A stretch of 10,342 nucleotides of DNA, taken from Nitrosotalea sp. (GTDB taxonomy: Archaea; Thermoproteota; Nitrososphaeria; Nitrososphaerales; Nitrosopumilaceae). Below are positions 1 to 5,152 of this stretch, in pieces. The notes beneath the pieces were generated by a model. That model made no database searches and was not told where the DNA came from. It worked only from the letters and a program-made list of their open reading frames with translations. Within the stretch, counting starts at the first letter, position 1. Each line of letters opens with the position of its first letter. The translations under genes were made by a program, and so were the position numbers. Location: the NCBI GenBank assembly GCA_031296345.1, contig JARLFW010000153.1, positions 1 through 10,342 on the forward strand, read 5' to 3'.

Positions 1-1142
1 ATATCAGCAAATCTTGTTAGTGGAACAAATTTCTTTGTCTCTGCATCTTCAAAGATGTATGTTCCTGCACCACATGCAAAGTGGATTGAGAGTTCATACT
101 TTGGTTTGCTAGAGAATGCTTCAATTACATTTGTTAGAGGCATGCAACTTGGAACTGGGAACCAATCATCTACTGTTACTTCACCTTTTGTTTGCTCTTC
201 AATTCTTTGTATACAGTCAGGGATTGTGATTCTGTATTTTTCTCGCTCTTTCTTGCCCATTCTTCCTGTTAGTGATACTGGTTGAAAGTTTACTGCATGG
301 ACAACATCCATGTTCTTCTGAGCATATCTGATTATTGGACCTAATTCATGATCATTAATTGATTTTATAACAGTTGGAACAAAGACTACAGTAGTTCCTG
401 TCTTTCTAGCACTTTCTAGTGCATATGGAATTTCCCAGTGATTCTTTGGATTGGTTCTTGGTGTTACACCGTCAAAGCTTAGGTATAGATTATTGACACC
501 TGCAAGTCTGACCTCTCTCATTGCTTCTGGGTCTAGTGCAAATCTGATTCCGTTTGTGTTCATCTGAATATGATCAACACCTTCTTCTTTCATTATTTTT
601 ATAACATCAACAATATCTTCTCGCAACATTGGCTCACCACCAGTAATCTGCATAGAGTTTCCTGGAATTGGTCTTTCTGCTCGTAGTGTCTTCATCATTG
701 CTCTGACTTGGTCTTGTGATGGTTCATACATGTATGCACCCTCAAGTCCTTTCTTAACATAGAAAAAGCAGTACCAGCATGTCAAGTCACATCTGTTTGT
801 AACTATCATGTTTGCAAGTCCACTGTGAGACAAGTGATTAGAACATAGACCACAGTTGTTAGGACATGAACATTTGTCTATCGTTACATTTGGGGCATGT
901 GCACCCTTGCCATCCATCCAATAGGTGCTGAATTTTTTATACATATCATAAGAGCCAAAGTAAAGTTCTTCACATTCTCCGTGTGTTGGACAAGTCTTTG
1001 TCATGAAGACCTTGCCATCCCTCTCAAAGACTTCTGCATCAAGTATCATATTACATTCAGGACAGATACTCTGAGTAAATCTTATAGTAGATTTCTTTCC
1101 AAAAGTAGGAGTCTTCTGATTAGATATCTGAATTAGTGCCAT
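1..1142 (-). CDS. tes: Radical SAM protein, tetraether lipid synthase (Tes)-like; C-terminal end beyond the window
   Basis: Partial gene; 380 residues are visible from ATG at 1142 and the frame is still open at position 1. The radical SAM CxxxCxxC motif is C118-D-L-T-C122-W-Y-C125, followed by FFYVKKG, and GGEP lies at 168-171. Before it is a cysteine-rich N-terminus with C27/C30/C51 and nearby C57 (rubredoxin-like spacing) and a second cluster C91, C93, C97, C100. Later come FQPVSLTGR, a VPSC segment and HFACGAGTYIF, which could hold auxiliary Fe-S ligands. This layout matches the family of M. jannaschii MJ0619, shown to be tetraether synthase, which joins two diether lipid tails by C-C coupling to make GDGT membrane lipids. 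These archaea make GDGTs and carry several paralogues, so the exact substrate (tail coupling or another alkyl coupling) is inferred. The gene is divergent from the trmB-like gene. A TATA-like element 24 nt upstream suggests a very short leader. Confidence 0.72.
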   Translation of the reverse strand, partial: MALIQISNQKTPTFGKKSTIRFTQSICPECNMILDAEVFERDGKVFMTKTCPTHGECEELYFGSYDMYKKFSTYWMDGKGAHAPNVTIDKCSCPNNCGLCSNHLSHSGLANMIVTNRCDLTCWYCFFYVKKGLEGAYMYEPSQDQVRAMMKTLRAERPIPGNSMQITGGEPMLREDIVDVIKIMKEEGVDHIQMNTNGIRFALDPEAMREVRLAGVNNLYLSFDGVTPRTNPKNHWEIPYALESARKTGTTVVFVPTVIKSINDHELGPIIRYAQKNMDVVHAVNFQPVSLTGRMGKKEREKYRITIPDCIQRIEEQTKGEVTVDDWFPVPSCMPLTNVIEAFSSKPKYELSIHFACGAGTYIFEDAETKKFVPLTRFAD

Positions 1143-1165
1143 CCTTATACGCATATCTTAGGGGA

Positions 1166-1175
1166 TAGTATTTAA
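1166..1175 (-). promoter_or_regulatory. TATA-like promoter element for the Tes-like gene
   Basis: Read on the minus strand the element is TTAAATACTA. It is centred about 28 nt before the ATG at 1142, so transcription would start a few bases before the start codon. No Shine-Dalgarno sequence is visible. The 130-bp gap at 1143-1272 holds this promoter and the opposing one for the trmB-like gene, and I see nothing else in it. Confidence 0.45.
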
Positions 1176-1235
1176 TCAATTTCCTACAAGACACCAGATG
1201 AATAGGTAGATCCTCTTCATGGAAAACTTTGATTC

Positions 1236-1249
1236 TAGATATATATACC
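1236..1249 (+). promoter_or_regulatory. TATA box of the trmB-like / dtxR-like operon
   Basis: TAGATATATATACC is a strong archaeal TATA element, centred about 30 nt before ATG 1273. The predicted transcript is leaderless or nearly so. The alternating TA tract is also a plausible place for autoregulator binding, but I see no clear operator palindrome. Confidence 0.55.
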
Positions 1250-1272
1250 AAAAGAGCCCTCGATCATATTGA

Positions 1273-2052
1273 ATGAGTCTTTCTGACAAGGCAAGAAAAT
1301 CATTAGAAAAGATCGGTCTTACAAGTTATGAAATAAAGACATATTCTTCACTTTTAAAAACAGGTCCTATCACTGCCTCAGATCTAAGTCAGAAATCAGG
1401 TGTACCATACTCAAAAATTTATGAAGTTCTTGGCACCCTTGAGGAAAAAGGATGGATAGGATCTGATGATTCAAGACCTACTCAATACTTTGCAAAGTCA
1501 CCAGCTACTGCAATACAGACATCAAAACAACAATTTGAAACTGAATTTAGGAATAATGAAAATATTGTACTCAAAGAACTCATTCCACTTTATGAGCAGA
1601 GTGGAATCAGTGAAAGGCCAGACATTTGGATAATTTCGGGTGTGATCAACATAGCTACAAAGATCCTTGAAATGGTTGATTCTTGTAGAAATGAGGTTAT
1701 GATTGCCATACCAAAAGTTGCAGAGGAATTAGCAAAGGAAGCTTTGCCAAAACTTAGACTGTTACATGACAGGGGTGTGGATATCACTATACTAGTCTCA
1801 GAAGATGTTAATGATGATACGCTCAAGTCATTAGCAAGACTAGCAAAAGTTAAAGTAAAAAAAGGTCTTTTTGGAGGAGGAATCATATCTGATAAAAGAT
1901 ATGTCGTATTGCTTTTGGGTGAAGAACTAGGTACTACTGGTACAAAAGAGGCAGTTGCAATATGGGCAGATCACTCAGGTTTAGCAGGTTTTGCTCGAGA
2001 ATATTTTGAATATTTACTTAAAGAATCAAAAGACGTAAAGTCAAGTAGGTAA
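1273..2052 (+). CDS. TrmB-family transcriptional regulator
   Basis: 259 residues, a usual length for the family. Residues about 12-75 form the TrmB winged helix-turn-helix: GLTSYEIKTY, then SDLSQKSGVPYSKIYEVLGTL as recognition region, then a wing leading to KSPATA. A helical, coiled-coil-like linker (about 85-110) follows. Residues about 117-255 resemble the C-terminal phospholipase-D-like effector domain of TrmB-like proteins, beginning DIWIISGVINIATKIL and EVMIAIPKV. TrmB proteins sense sugars or related metabolites in other archaea; in ammonia oxidisers their ligands are mostly unknown and none can be read here. ATG 1273 is favoured because the TATA box lies just upstream. The next gene starts 11 nt after the stop, so the two are probably co-transcribed. 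Confidence 0.9.
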   Translation: MSLSDKARKSLEKIGLTSYEIKTYSSLLKTGPITASDLSQKSGVPYSKIYEVLGTLEEKGWIGSDDSRPTQYFAKSPATAIQTSKQQFETEFRNNENIVLKELIPLYEQSGISERPDIWIISGVINIATKILEMVDSCRNEVMIAIPKVAEELAKEALPKLRLLHDRGVDITILVSEDVNDDTLKSLARLAKVKVKKGLFGGGIISDKRYVVLLLGEELGTTGTKEAVAIWADHSGLAGFAREYFEYLLKESKDVKSSR

Positions 2053-2063
2053 AATACAATCTC

Positions 2064-2504
2064 ATGAAAGATCAAGAAGTCCTGTTTGTTGGAACTGCAG
2101 AAGCAGAACATGTTGAAATGTATCTTAAAGCAATATGGCACATCAAGGAAGCTGGAGATCCTGTGAAAATAAGTACAATTGCCAAGATGCTAAACGTAAG
2201 ACAGCCAAGTGTTGTCCAGATGTTAAAAAAATTAAATGAATCAAAACTTGTGAATTATAACAAAAGCGGAGTTTCACTTACTAAGAATGGTGAAGATATT
2301 GGTTCTAATATGATGCGAAATAGTAGATTGCTTGAAGTTTTGATGGATAGTGCACTCAAAGTAGATATCGATGAGGAAATGGTTTGTGGTATTGAACATC
2401 ACATGAATGCACAATTTACAGATGCACTATGTACCATGCTCAAGCATCCAAGAAAATGTCCACATGATAATGACATTCCACGCGGGAATTGTTGTAAAAA
2501 CTAA
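2064..2504 (+). CDS. DtxR/IdeR-like metal-dependent transcriptional repressor
   Basis: 146 residues: an N-terminal winged helix (about 13-75; EMYLKAIWHI, then STIAKMLNVRQPSVVQMLKKL) and a helical dimerisation/metal domain ending in HPRKCPHDNDIP, the family's usual terminal motif. There is no SH3-like third domain, so size is MntR-like. By my alignment the primary metal site of DtxR is kept (M19, C108, E111, H112), with Met rather than Asp at position 19 as in iron-type members. The ancillary site looks degraded: S87 replaces His and E104 replaces His, while E91 is kept. The likely role is Fe(II)-responsive repression of metal uptake, inferred from these residues. Two extra cysteines (C143, C144) sit at the C-terminus. 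The gene follows the trmB-like gene by 11 nt, probably as one operon. Confidence 0.85.
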   Translation: MKDQEVLFVGTAEAEHVEMYLKAIWHIKEAGDPVKISTIAKMLNVRQPSVVQMLKKLNESKLVNYNKSGVSLTKNGEDIGSNMMRNSRLLEVLMDSALKVDIDEEMVCGIEHHMNAQFTDALCTMLKHPRKCPHDNDIPRGNCCKN

Positions 2505-2512
2505 ATTGAAAT

Positions 2513-2521
2513 AAGTTATAT
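2513..2521 (+). promoter_or_regulatory. TATA-like element for the small cysteine-rich protein gene
   Basis: AAGTTATAT is centred about 29 nt before ATG 2546, in the 41-bp gap after the dtxR-like gene. It fits a separate, short-leader transcript, although readthrough from the operon is also possible. Confidence 0.4.
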
Positions 2522-2545
2522 CAGAGATACAGAATGAAAAAGTAA

Positions 2546-2701
2546 ATGACTTGTTTTTGTGGCTGTGAAACTTTTGTTAAAGACAGTAATGGATTCAAGG
2601 TAGGCTGTGCAAAGTGTAATCATGGTGCTCAGAATCATGAAGAAAGTTTCAAGTTAAAGCCATTAGAAGAAGGGGCTCAAAAGCGTGGCTCTTTATCTTA
2701 A
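2546..2701 (+). CDS. Small cysteine-rich (zinc-ribbon-like) protein, 51 residues
   Basis: The frame runs from ATG 2546 to TAA 2699-2701. It encodes MTCFCGCETFVKD, then a CAKCNHGAQNHEE segment, and a charged tail rich in Lys and Glu. Cysteines fall at 3, 5, 7, 21 and 24 with His 26 and 31, so a CxCxC plus CxxC metal knuckle (Zn or Fe) is likely. I do not recognise a named family. Support for a real gene comes from the dense Cys/His pattern, the TATA-like element upstream, and an end that abuts exactly the stop of the convergent yjbQ gene with no spacer. A metal- or nucleic-acid-binding role next to a metal regulator is plausible but only inferred. A nearby ATG at 2534 gives only two codons before a stop. 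Confidence 0.7.
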   Translation: MTCFCGCETFVKDSNGFKVGCAKCNHGAQNHEESFKLKPLEEGAQKRGSLS

Positions 2702-3121
2702 TTATTCACCAATTACTTTTACAAGAACTCGTTTAGGTCTTTTACCGTCAAATTCCCCATAAAATATTTGCTCCCACGGACCAAAATCAAGTTGACCTTT
2801 AGTAATAGCTACTATCACTTCTCTTCCCATGACTTGTCTTTTTAGATGAGCATCTGCATTATCTTCTCCCGTTTTGTTATGTTCATATTTTGATACTGGC
2901 TCATGTGGTGCAATCTCTTCTAGCCATTTTTCATAGTCTTGGTGCAATCCACTCTCGTTGTCATTAATGAATACACTTGCAGTAATATGCATGGCATTAA
3001 CTAGACAGAGACCTTCTTTGACACCACTTTTTTGAATTATTTTTCTTACCTCAGGTGTGATATTTACAAATCCTCTCCTTGATGGAATATTATATGTAAG
3101 ATATTCTGTATGCGATTTCAT
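2702..3121 (-). CDS. yjbQ: YjbQ family protein (UPF0047; secondary thiamine-phosphate synthase-type)
   Basis: 139 residues, the full family length. Family hallmarks in order are [14 protein letters not shown] (45-58), [17 protein letters not shown] (79-95), [20 protein letters not shown] (98-117) and a closing [14 protein letters not shown]. Conserved His, Asp and Glu in the first two motifs line the pocket of this beta-sandwich, trimeric fold. Bacterial YjbQ has weak thiamine-phosphate synthase activity, and the physiological substrate is unsettled. It is a soluble cytoplasmic protein. ATG 3121 is supported by full-length alignment to the family and by a TATA element about 25 nt upstream. 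The gene converges without spacer on the 51-residue protein and is divergent from the gene at 3292. Confidence 0.93.
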   Translation of the reverse strand: MKSHTEYLTYNIPSRRGFVNITPEVRKIIQKSGVKEGLCLVNAMHITASVFINDNESGLHQDYEKWLEEIAPHEPVSKYEHNKTGEDNADAHLKRQVMGREVIVAITKGQLDFGPWEQIFYGEFDGKRPKRVLVKVIGE

Positions 3122-3140
3122 GTCAATAATAGAATCAAAT

Positions 3141-3152
3141 ACTGATAAAAAT
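3141..3152 (-). promoter_or_regulatory. TATA element of yjbQ
   Basis: On the minus strand this reads ATTTTTATCAGT, centred about 25 nt before ATG 3121, giving a leaderless yjbQ transcript. It lies just downstream (minus-strand sense) of the candidate box C/D RNA, so the RNA could also end or be processed here. Confidence 0.45.
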
Positions 3153-3157
3153 CCAGT

Positions 3158-3218
3158 GCAGGCTCAGAACTCAAGATCCTTCTCATCAAATCAAATGGAT
3201 ATGGTCATCAACGCCTGC
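3158..3218 (-). ncRNA. Candidate box C/D guide sRNA (2'-O-methylation guide)
   Basis: Read 5'-3' on the minus strand: GCAGGC (3218-3213), bulge GTT, GATGA (completing box C, TTGATGA, 3211-3205), 10-nt spacer CCATATCCAT, D'-like TTGA (3194-3191), TT, box C' TGATGA (3188-3183), 15-nt spacer GAAGGATCTTGAGTT, box D CTGA (3167-3164), and GCCTGC (3163-3158). The two ends are perfectly complementary over 6 bp and abut the C/D pair, leaving exactly the 3-nt bulge followed by tandem G-A pairs that make an L7Ae-binding kink-turn. At 61 nt the size is typical of archaeal C/D sRNAs. Departures: the first base of box C is U not purine, D' is UUGA, and the D'-C' gap is short. No clear upstream TATA box is visible. 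The D-side spacer can pair over about 7 nt with the universal AACTCAA stretch of 16S rRNA; this target is weak and unproven. Confidence 0.6.
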
Positions 3219-3261
3219 AATCAACGATTTTGTTTGTTCCTACTTGAGTCTTTCAAGAAGC

Positions 3262-3271
3262 TTGATAAAAG
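3262..3271 (+). promoter_or_regulatory. TATA-like element for the gene at 3292
   Basis: TTGATAAAAG is centred about 26 nt before ATG 3292, the usual spacing for a leaderless archaeal transcript. This spacing is the main reason to prefer the start at 3292. Confidence 0.35.
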
Positions 3272-3291
3272 GCGGGGCATTGCTTACACAA

Positions 3292-3717
3292 ATGGTAACA
3301 ATCGATGCAACGTGTTCCCTTGAAAGTTTTAGGAAGTTTGTAATCCTAAGTACTTGTAACTCGTTTATTCCTGAAAGTTACATGGGTGATTATGAAGTAT
3401 TCCCAGAGCGTGAAACGTCTCCAGGATTGATTTACGTAGAGGCTGCAGACAAGGTTACTCTAAAAAAGATTCGTGACATGACTTTTGTAAATGCAAAAGA
3501 AGTACTAGGCATAATTTATTCATCAAAAAGCGGCAATACGAATCTAAAATGGAGACAGATAAGGAGAAACACTGGCAAAGTAGTGGGCGATGCCTCAACT
3601 AATACGCTTGTTAACTTGACTGAATCTGGAGTCATAACACAAGAATGGGTCCAGAATTACCTAAAAAAGAAGGCAGAAGAAAAGAAAGAAGTTAAGACTG
3701 ACGAGTTAACAAACTAG
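3292..3717 (+). CDS. Uncharacterised small protein with possible winged-helix segment
   Basis: 141 residues from ATG 3292. I do not recognise the family. Residues about 66-118 look like a winged helix-turn-helix: NAKEVLGIIYSS (helix), LKWRQIRRNTG (helix), then NTLVNLTESGVITQEW (recognition helix and turn). A highly charged tail follows (KKKAEEKKEVK, 125-135). A DNA- or RNA-binding role is thus possible but not shown. The start is uncertain: TTG 3244 would add 16 residues, and ATG 3382 would leave 111 residues beginning MGDYEVFPE. The 90 nt between 3292 and 3382 are less convincingly coding. The gene ends 41 nt before pelota, which has its own TATA box, so co-transcription is not required. Confidence 0.65.
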   Translation: MVTIDATCSLESFRKFVILSTCNSFIPESYMGDYEVFPERETSPGLIYVEAADKVTLKKIRDMTFVNAKEVLGIIYSSKSGNTNLKWRQIRRNTGKVVGDASTNTLVNLTESGVITQEWVQNYLKKKAEEKKEVKTDELTN

Positions 3718-3722
3718 ATTAC

Positions 3723-3740
3723 TTTTCTTTTTTATTATAG
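3723..3740 (+). promoter_or_regulatory. T-rich tract: TATA box of pelota and possible terminator of the upstream gene
   Basis: A pyrimidine run CTTTTCTTTTTTATT begins 5 nt after the preceding stop codon and leads into TTTTTTATTATAG (3728-3740). Its TATA-like centre is about 25 nt before the TTG at 3759. Oligo-T on the sense strand is the usual archaeal terminator signal, so one short stretch may both end the upstream transcript and start the pelota transcript. Confidence 0.45.
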
Positions 3741-3758
3741 TTCCACAGAGGTATTAGA

Positions 3759-4811
3759 TTGATTACTAAAAAAATAGATGATAATGCTGTTGCTCTAATA
3801 CCAGAGGAATCAGATGATCTCTTTACATTAAGACGCATCATAGGTAAGGGAGATAGAGTAGTAGGAGATACTTCAAGAGCTGTCAAACAAGAAAAGGATT
3901 TTTCAAGACCTGACAAAGGAGAGAGGATTAAAATCCGTATAGCACTTGATGTTGAGAAAATTTCTATAGATGAGGTAGTAGACAGATTAAGAGTCCAGGG
4001 CACTATCATGGAATCAGACAATCCATCAGTGAGTAAAGGATCACACCATTCTTTGACATTAAAAATTGGTGATGCTGTTACTCTAATCAAGAAAAGTTGG
4101 AGCGAAATTGAGAAAAAATTAATCTTTGAAAAAAAAGAACACGGTGCTTTTCTTCTTGTTGCAATAGATACTACGGATTGTGGTTTAGGAAGATTAAGTG
4201 GTACACATCTCAAACTTTTGCCAAACATGTATTCAGGTGCAAGTGGAAAGAGATACAAATCTAAATTTAACATACAAGATTTTTTCAAAGATGTTCAGAG
4301 TGCAATTTCAACTTTGATAAGAGATGGAGACAGTATAGTAATATTTGGACCAGGAGAGACTAAGAAAAGATTAGCAAATTTTCTAGCAGAAGTTCCATCC
4401 ATTAAAGGACATAAGATGCAAGTAATCGATGCAATAGATTCATCTGGAGAAGATGGAATTTACACTTTTATTAAATCTGATATAATGAAGCAAACTCTAG
4501 ACACCAGTAAGATTGCAAAGGTTTCTGCCATACTAGATGAGATAATGCTACGAGCCAATAAGAAAAGTACCAAGTTTACTATGGGATTTGATGAGACCTC
4601 AAAGGCAAATGACCTAGGTGCTGTCGAATCACTGGTATTTTCAGACAGAATATTTGAAAAACAGGATGAAGATAAAATAATTGAATTTCTTAACCAAGTA
4701 GAATCAAAAGGTGTTGAAGTTTATGCAGTAGATTCTACCACAGATGTTGGACTTAGGGTCTCATCTCTTGGAGGAGTTATTTCTCTTCTTAGGTTTTCCC
4801 CGCAAAGTTGA
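3759..4811 (+). CDS. pelA: mRNA surveillance protein Pelota (Dom34 homologue)
   Basis: 350 residues, normal length for archaeal Pelota. The N-terminal domain (about 1-125) starts IDDNAVALIPEESDDLFTLR, the family's opening, with KIRIALDVEKI and GDAVTLIKKSW further on. The central eRF1_2-like domain (about 128-240) begins GAFLLVAIDTTD and lacks the GGQ motif of release factor aRF1. The C-terminal eRF1_3-like domain (about 245-346) ends SSLGGVISLLRF. Pelota enters the A site of stalled ribosomes and, with aEF1A and ABCE1, splits them. The TTG at 3759 is chosen because it gives the exact family N-terminus, no in-frame ATG is near, and a TATA box lies 25 nt upstream. The last 51 bp overlap the convergent cutA gene. 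Confidence 0.95.
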   Translation: MITKKIDDNAVALIPEESDDLFTLRRIIGKGDRVVGDTSRAVKQEKDFSRPDKGERIKIRIALDVEKISIDEVVDRLRVQGTIMESDNPSVSKGSHHSLTLKIGDAVTLIKKSWSEIEKKLIFEKKEHGAFLLVAIDTTDCGLGRLSGTHLKLLPNMYSGASGKRYKSKFNIQDFFKDVQSAISTLIRDGDSIVIFGPGETKKRLANFLAEVPSIKGHKMQVIDAIDSSGEDGIYTFIKSDIMKQTLDTSKIAKVSAILDEIMLRANKKSTKFTMGFDETSKANDLGAVESLVFSDRIFEKQDEDKIIEFLNQVESKGVEVYAVDSTTDVGLRVSSLGGVISLLRFSPQS

Positions 4812-5108
4812 CTCTTCAAGCCATTTCATATACGGCAAGCTAATACTATCCATTTTGAGCTCTACTATTTCTGGAACTTCGTATGGGTGGGATCTTGCTA
4901 TTGTTTCCTTGAGTTTTTGTTTAGAGTCACTAGTAGTTTTAAAAAGTGCTAGAAATTCCTTAGTATCTTGAATCTTATTTTTCCAAGTATAGACAGAGTT
5001 AATTTCAGTATAGTTTACACAAGCTGCTAATTTTTTTTCTATTACAATATGTGCTACTCTAGAAATTGATTTTTTGTCAGGATATGTAGAAACTATCACA
5101 ATTCCCAT
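4761..5108 (-). CDS. cutA: CutA1 divalent-cation tolerance protein
   Basis: 115 residues from ATG 5108. Family signatures are MGIVIVSTYPDK at the start, LAACVNYTEINSVYTWKNKI, ALFKTT, ARSHPYEVPEIVEL and YMKWLEEST. CutA forms a small, very stable cytoplasmic trimer with a ferredoxin-like fold; it was linked to copper tolerance in E. coli, but its biochemical role is unsettled. The frame stays open upstream to a TTG at 5147, but family alignment puts the start at 5108. The C-terminus carries a basic extension (about GKPKKRNNSSKR) beyond the usual end. That tail is encoded antisense to the last 51 bp of pelota, so it may have arisen by loss of an earlier stop. A possible TATA tract (CTTTTTAGTC on the minus strand) sits about 25 nt upstream. 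Confidence 0.93.
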   Translation of the reverse strand: MGIVIVSTYPDKKSISRVAHIVIEKKLAACVNYTEINSVYTWKNKIQDTKEFLALFKTTSDSKQKLKETIARSHPYEVPEIVELKMDSISLPYMKWLEESTLRGKPKKRNNSSKR

Positions 5109-5152
5109 AGCAACTGATAAATTTGCCCTGACTAAAAAGAGTATCAATTAAT

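Noticed and set aside
55..285. Plus-strand open frames opposite the Tes-like gene (also 897-1136)
   Set aside because: They are antisense to the radical SAM coding sequence and have no promoter or recognisable features.
1804..1820. ATGATGA box-C-like sequence inside the trmB-like gene
   Set aside because: No box D (CTGA) at a suitable distance and no terminal stem, and it lies in a well-supported coding frame.
3057..3323. Open frame across the yjbQ start and the intergenic gap (in-gap ATG at 3120)
   Set aside because: It would overlap the yjbQ start and promoter and the box C/D RNA candidate, and it ends in a different frame from the downstream gene. Its product resembles nothing I know and has an irregular composition.
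3719..4288. 189-codon minus-strand open frame opposite pelota
   Set aside because: It is the antisense of conserved Pelota coding sequence, with Ser/Leu-rich composition typical of a shadow frame.
5109..5147. Thirteen-residue N-terminal extension of CutA from TTG 5147
   Set aside because: CutA proteins begin at the MGIVIVSTYPD segment. The extension would run through the probable promoter.
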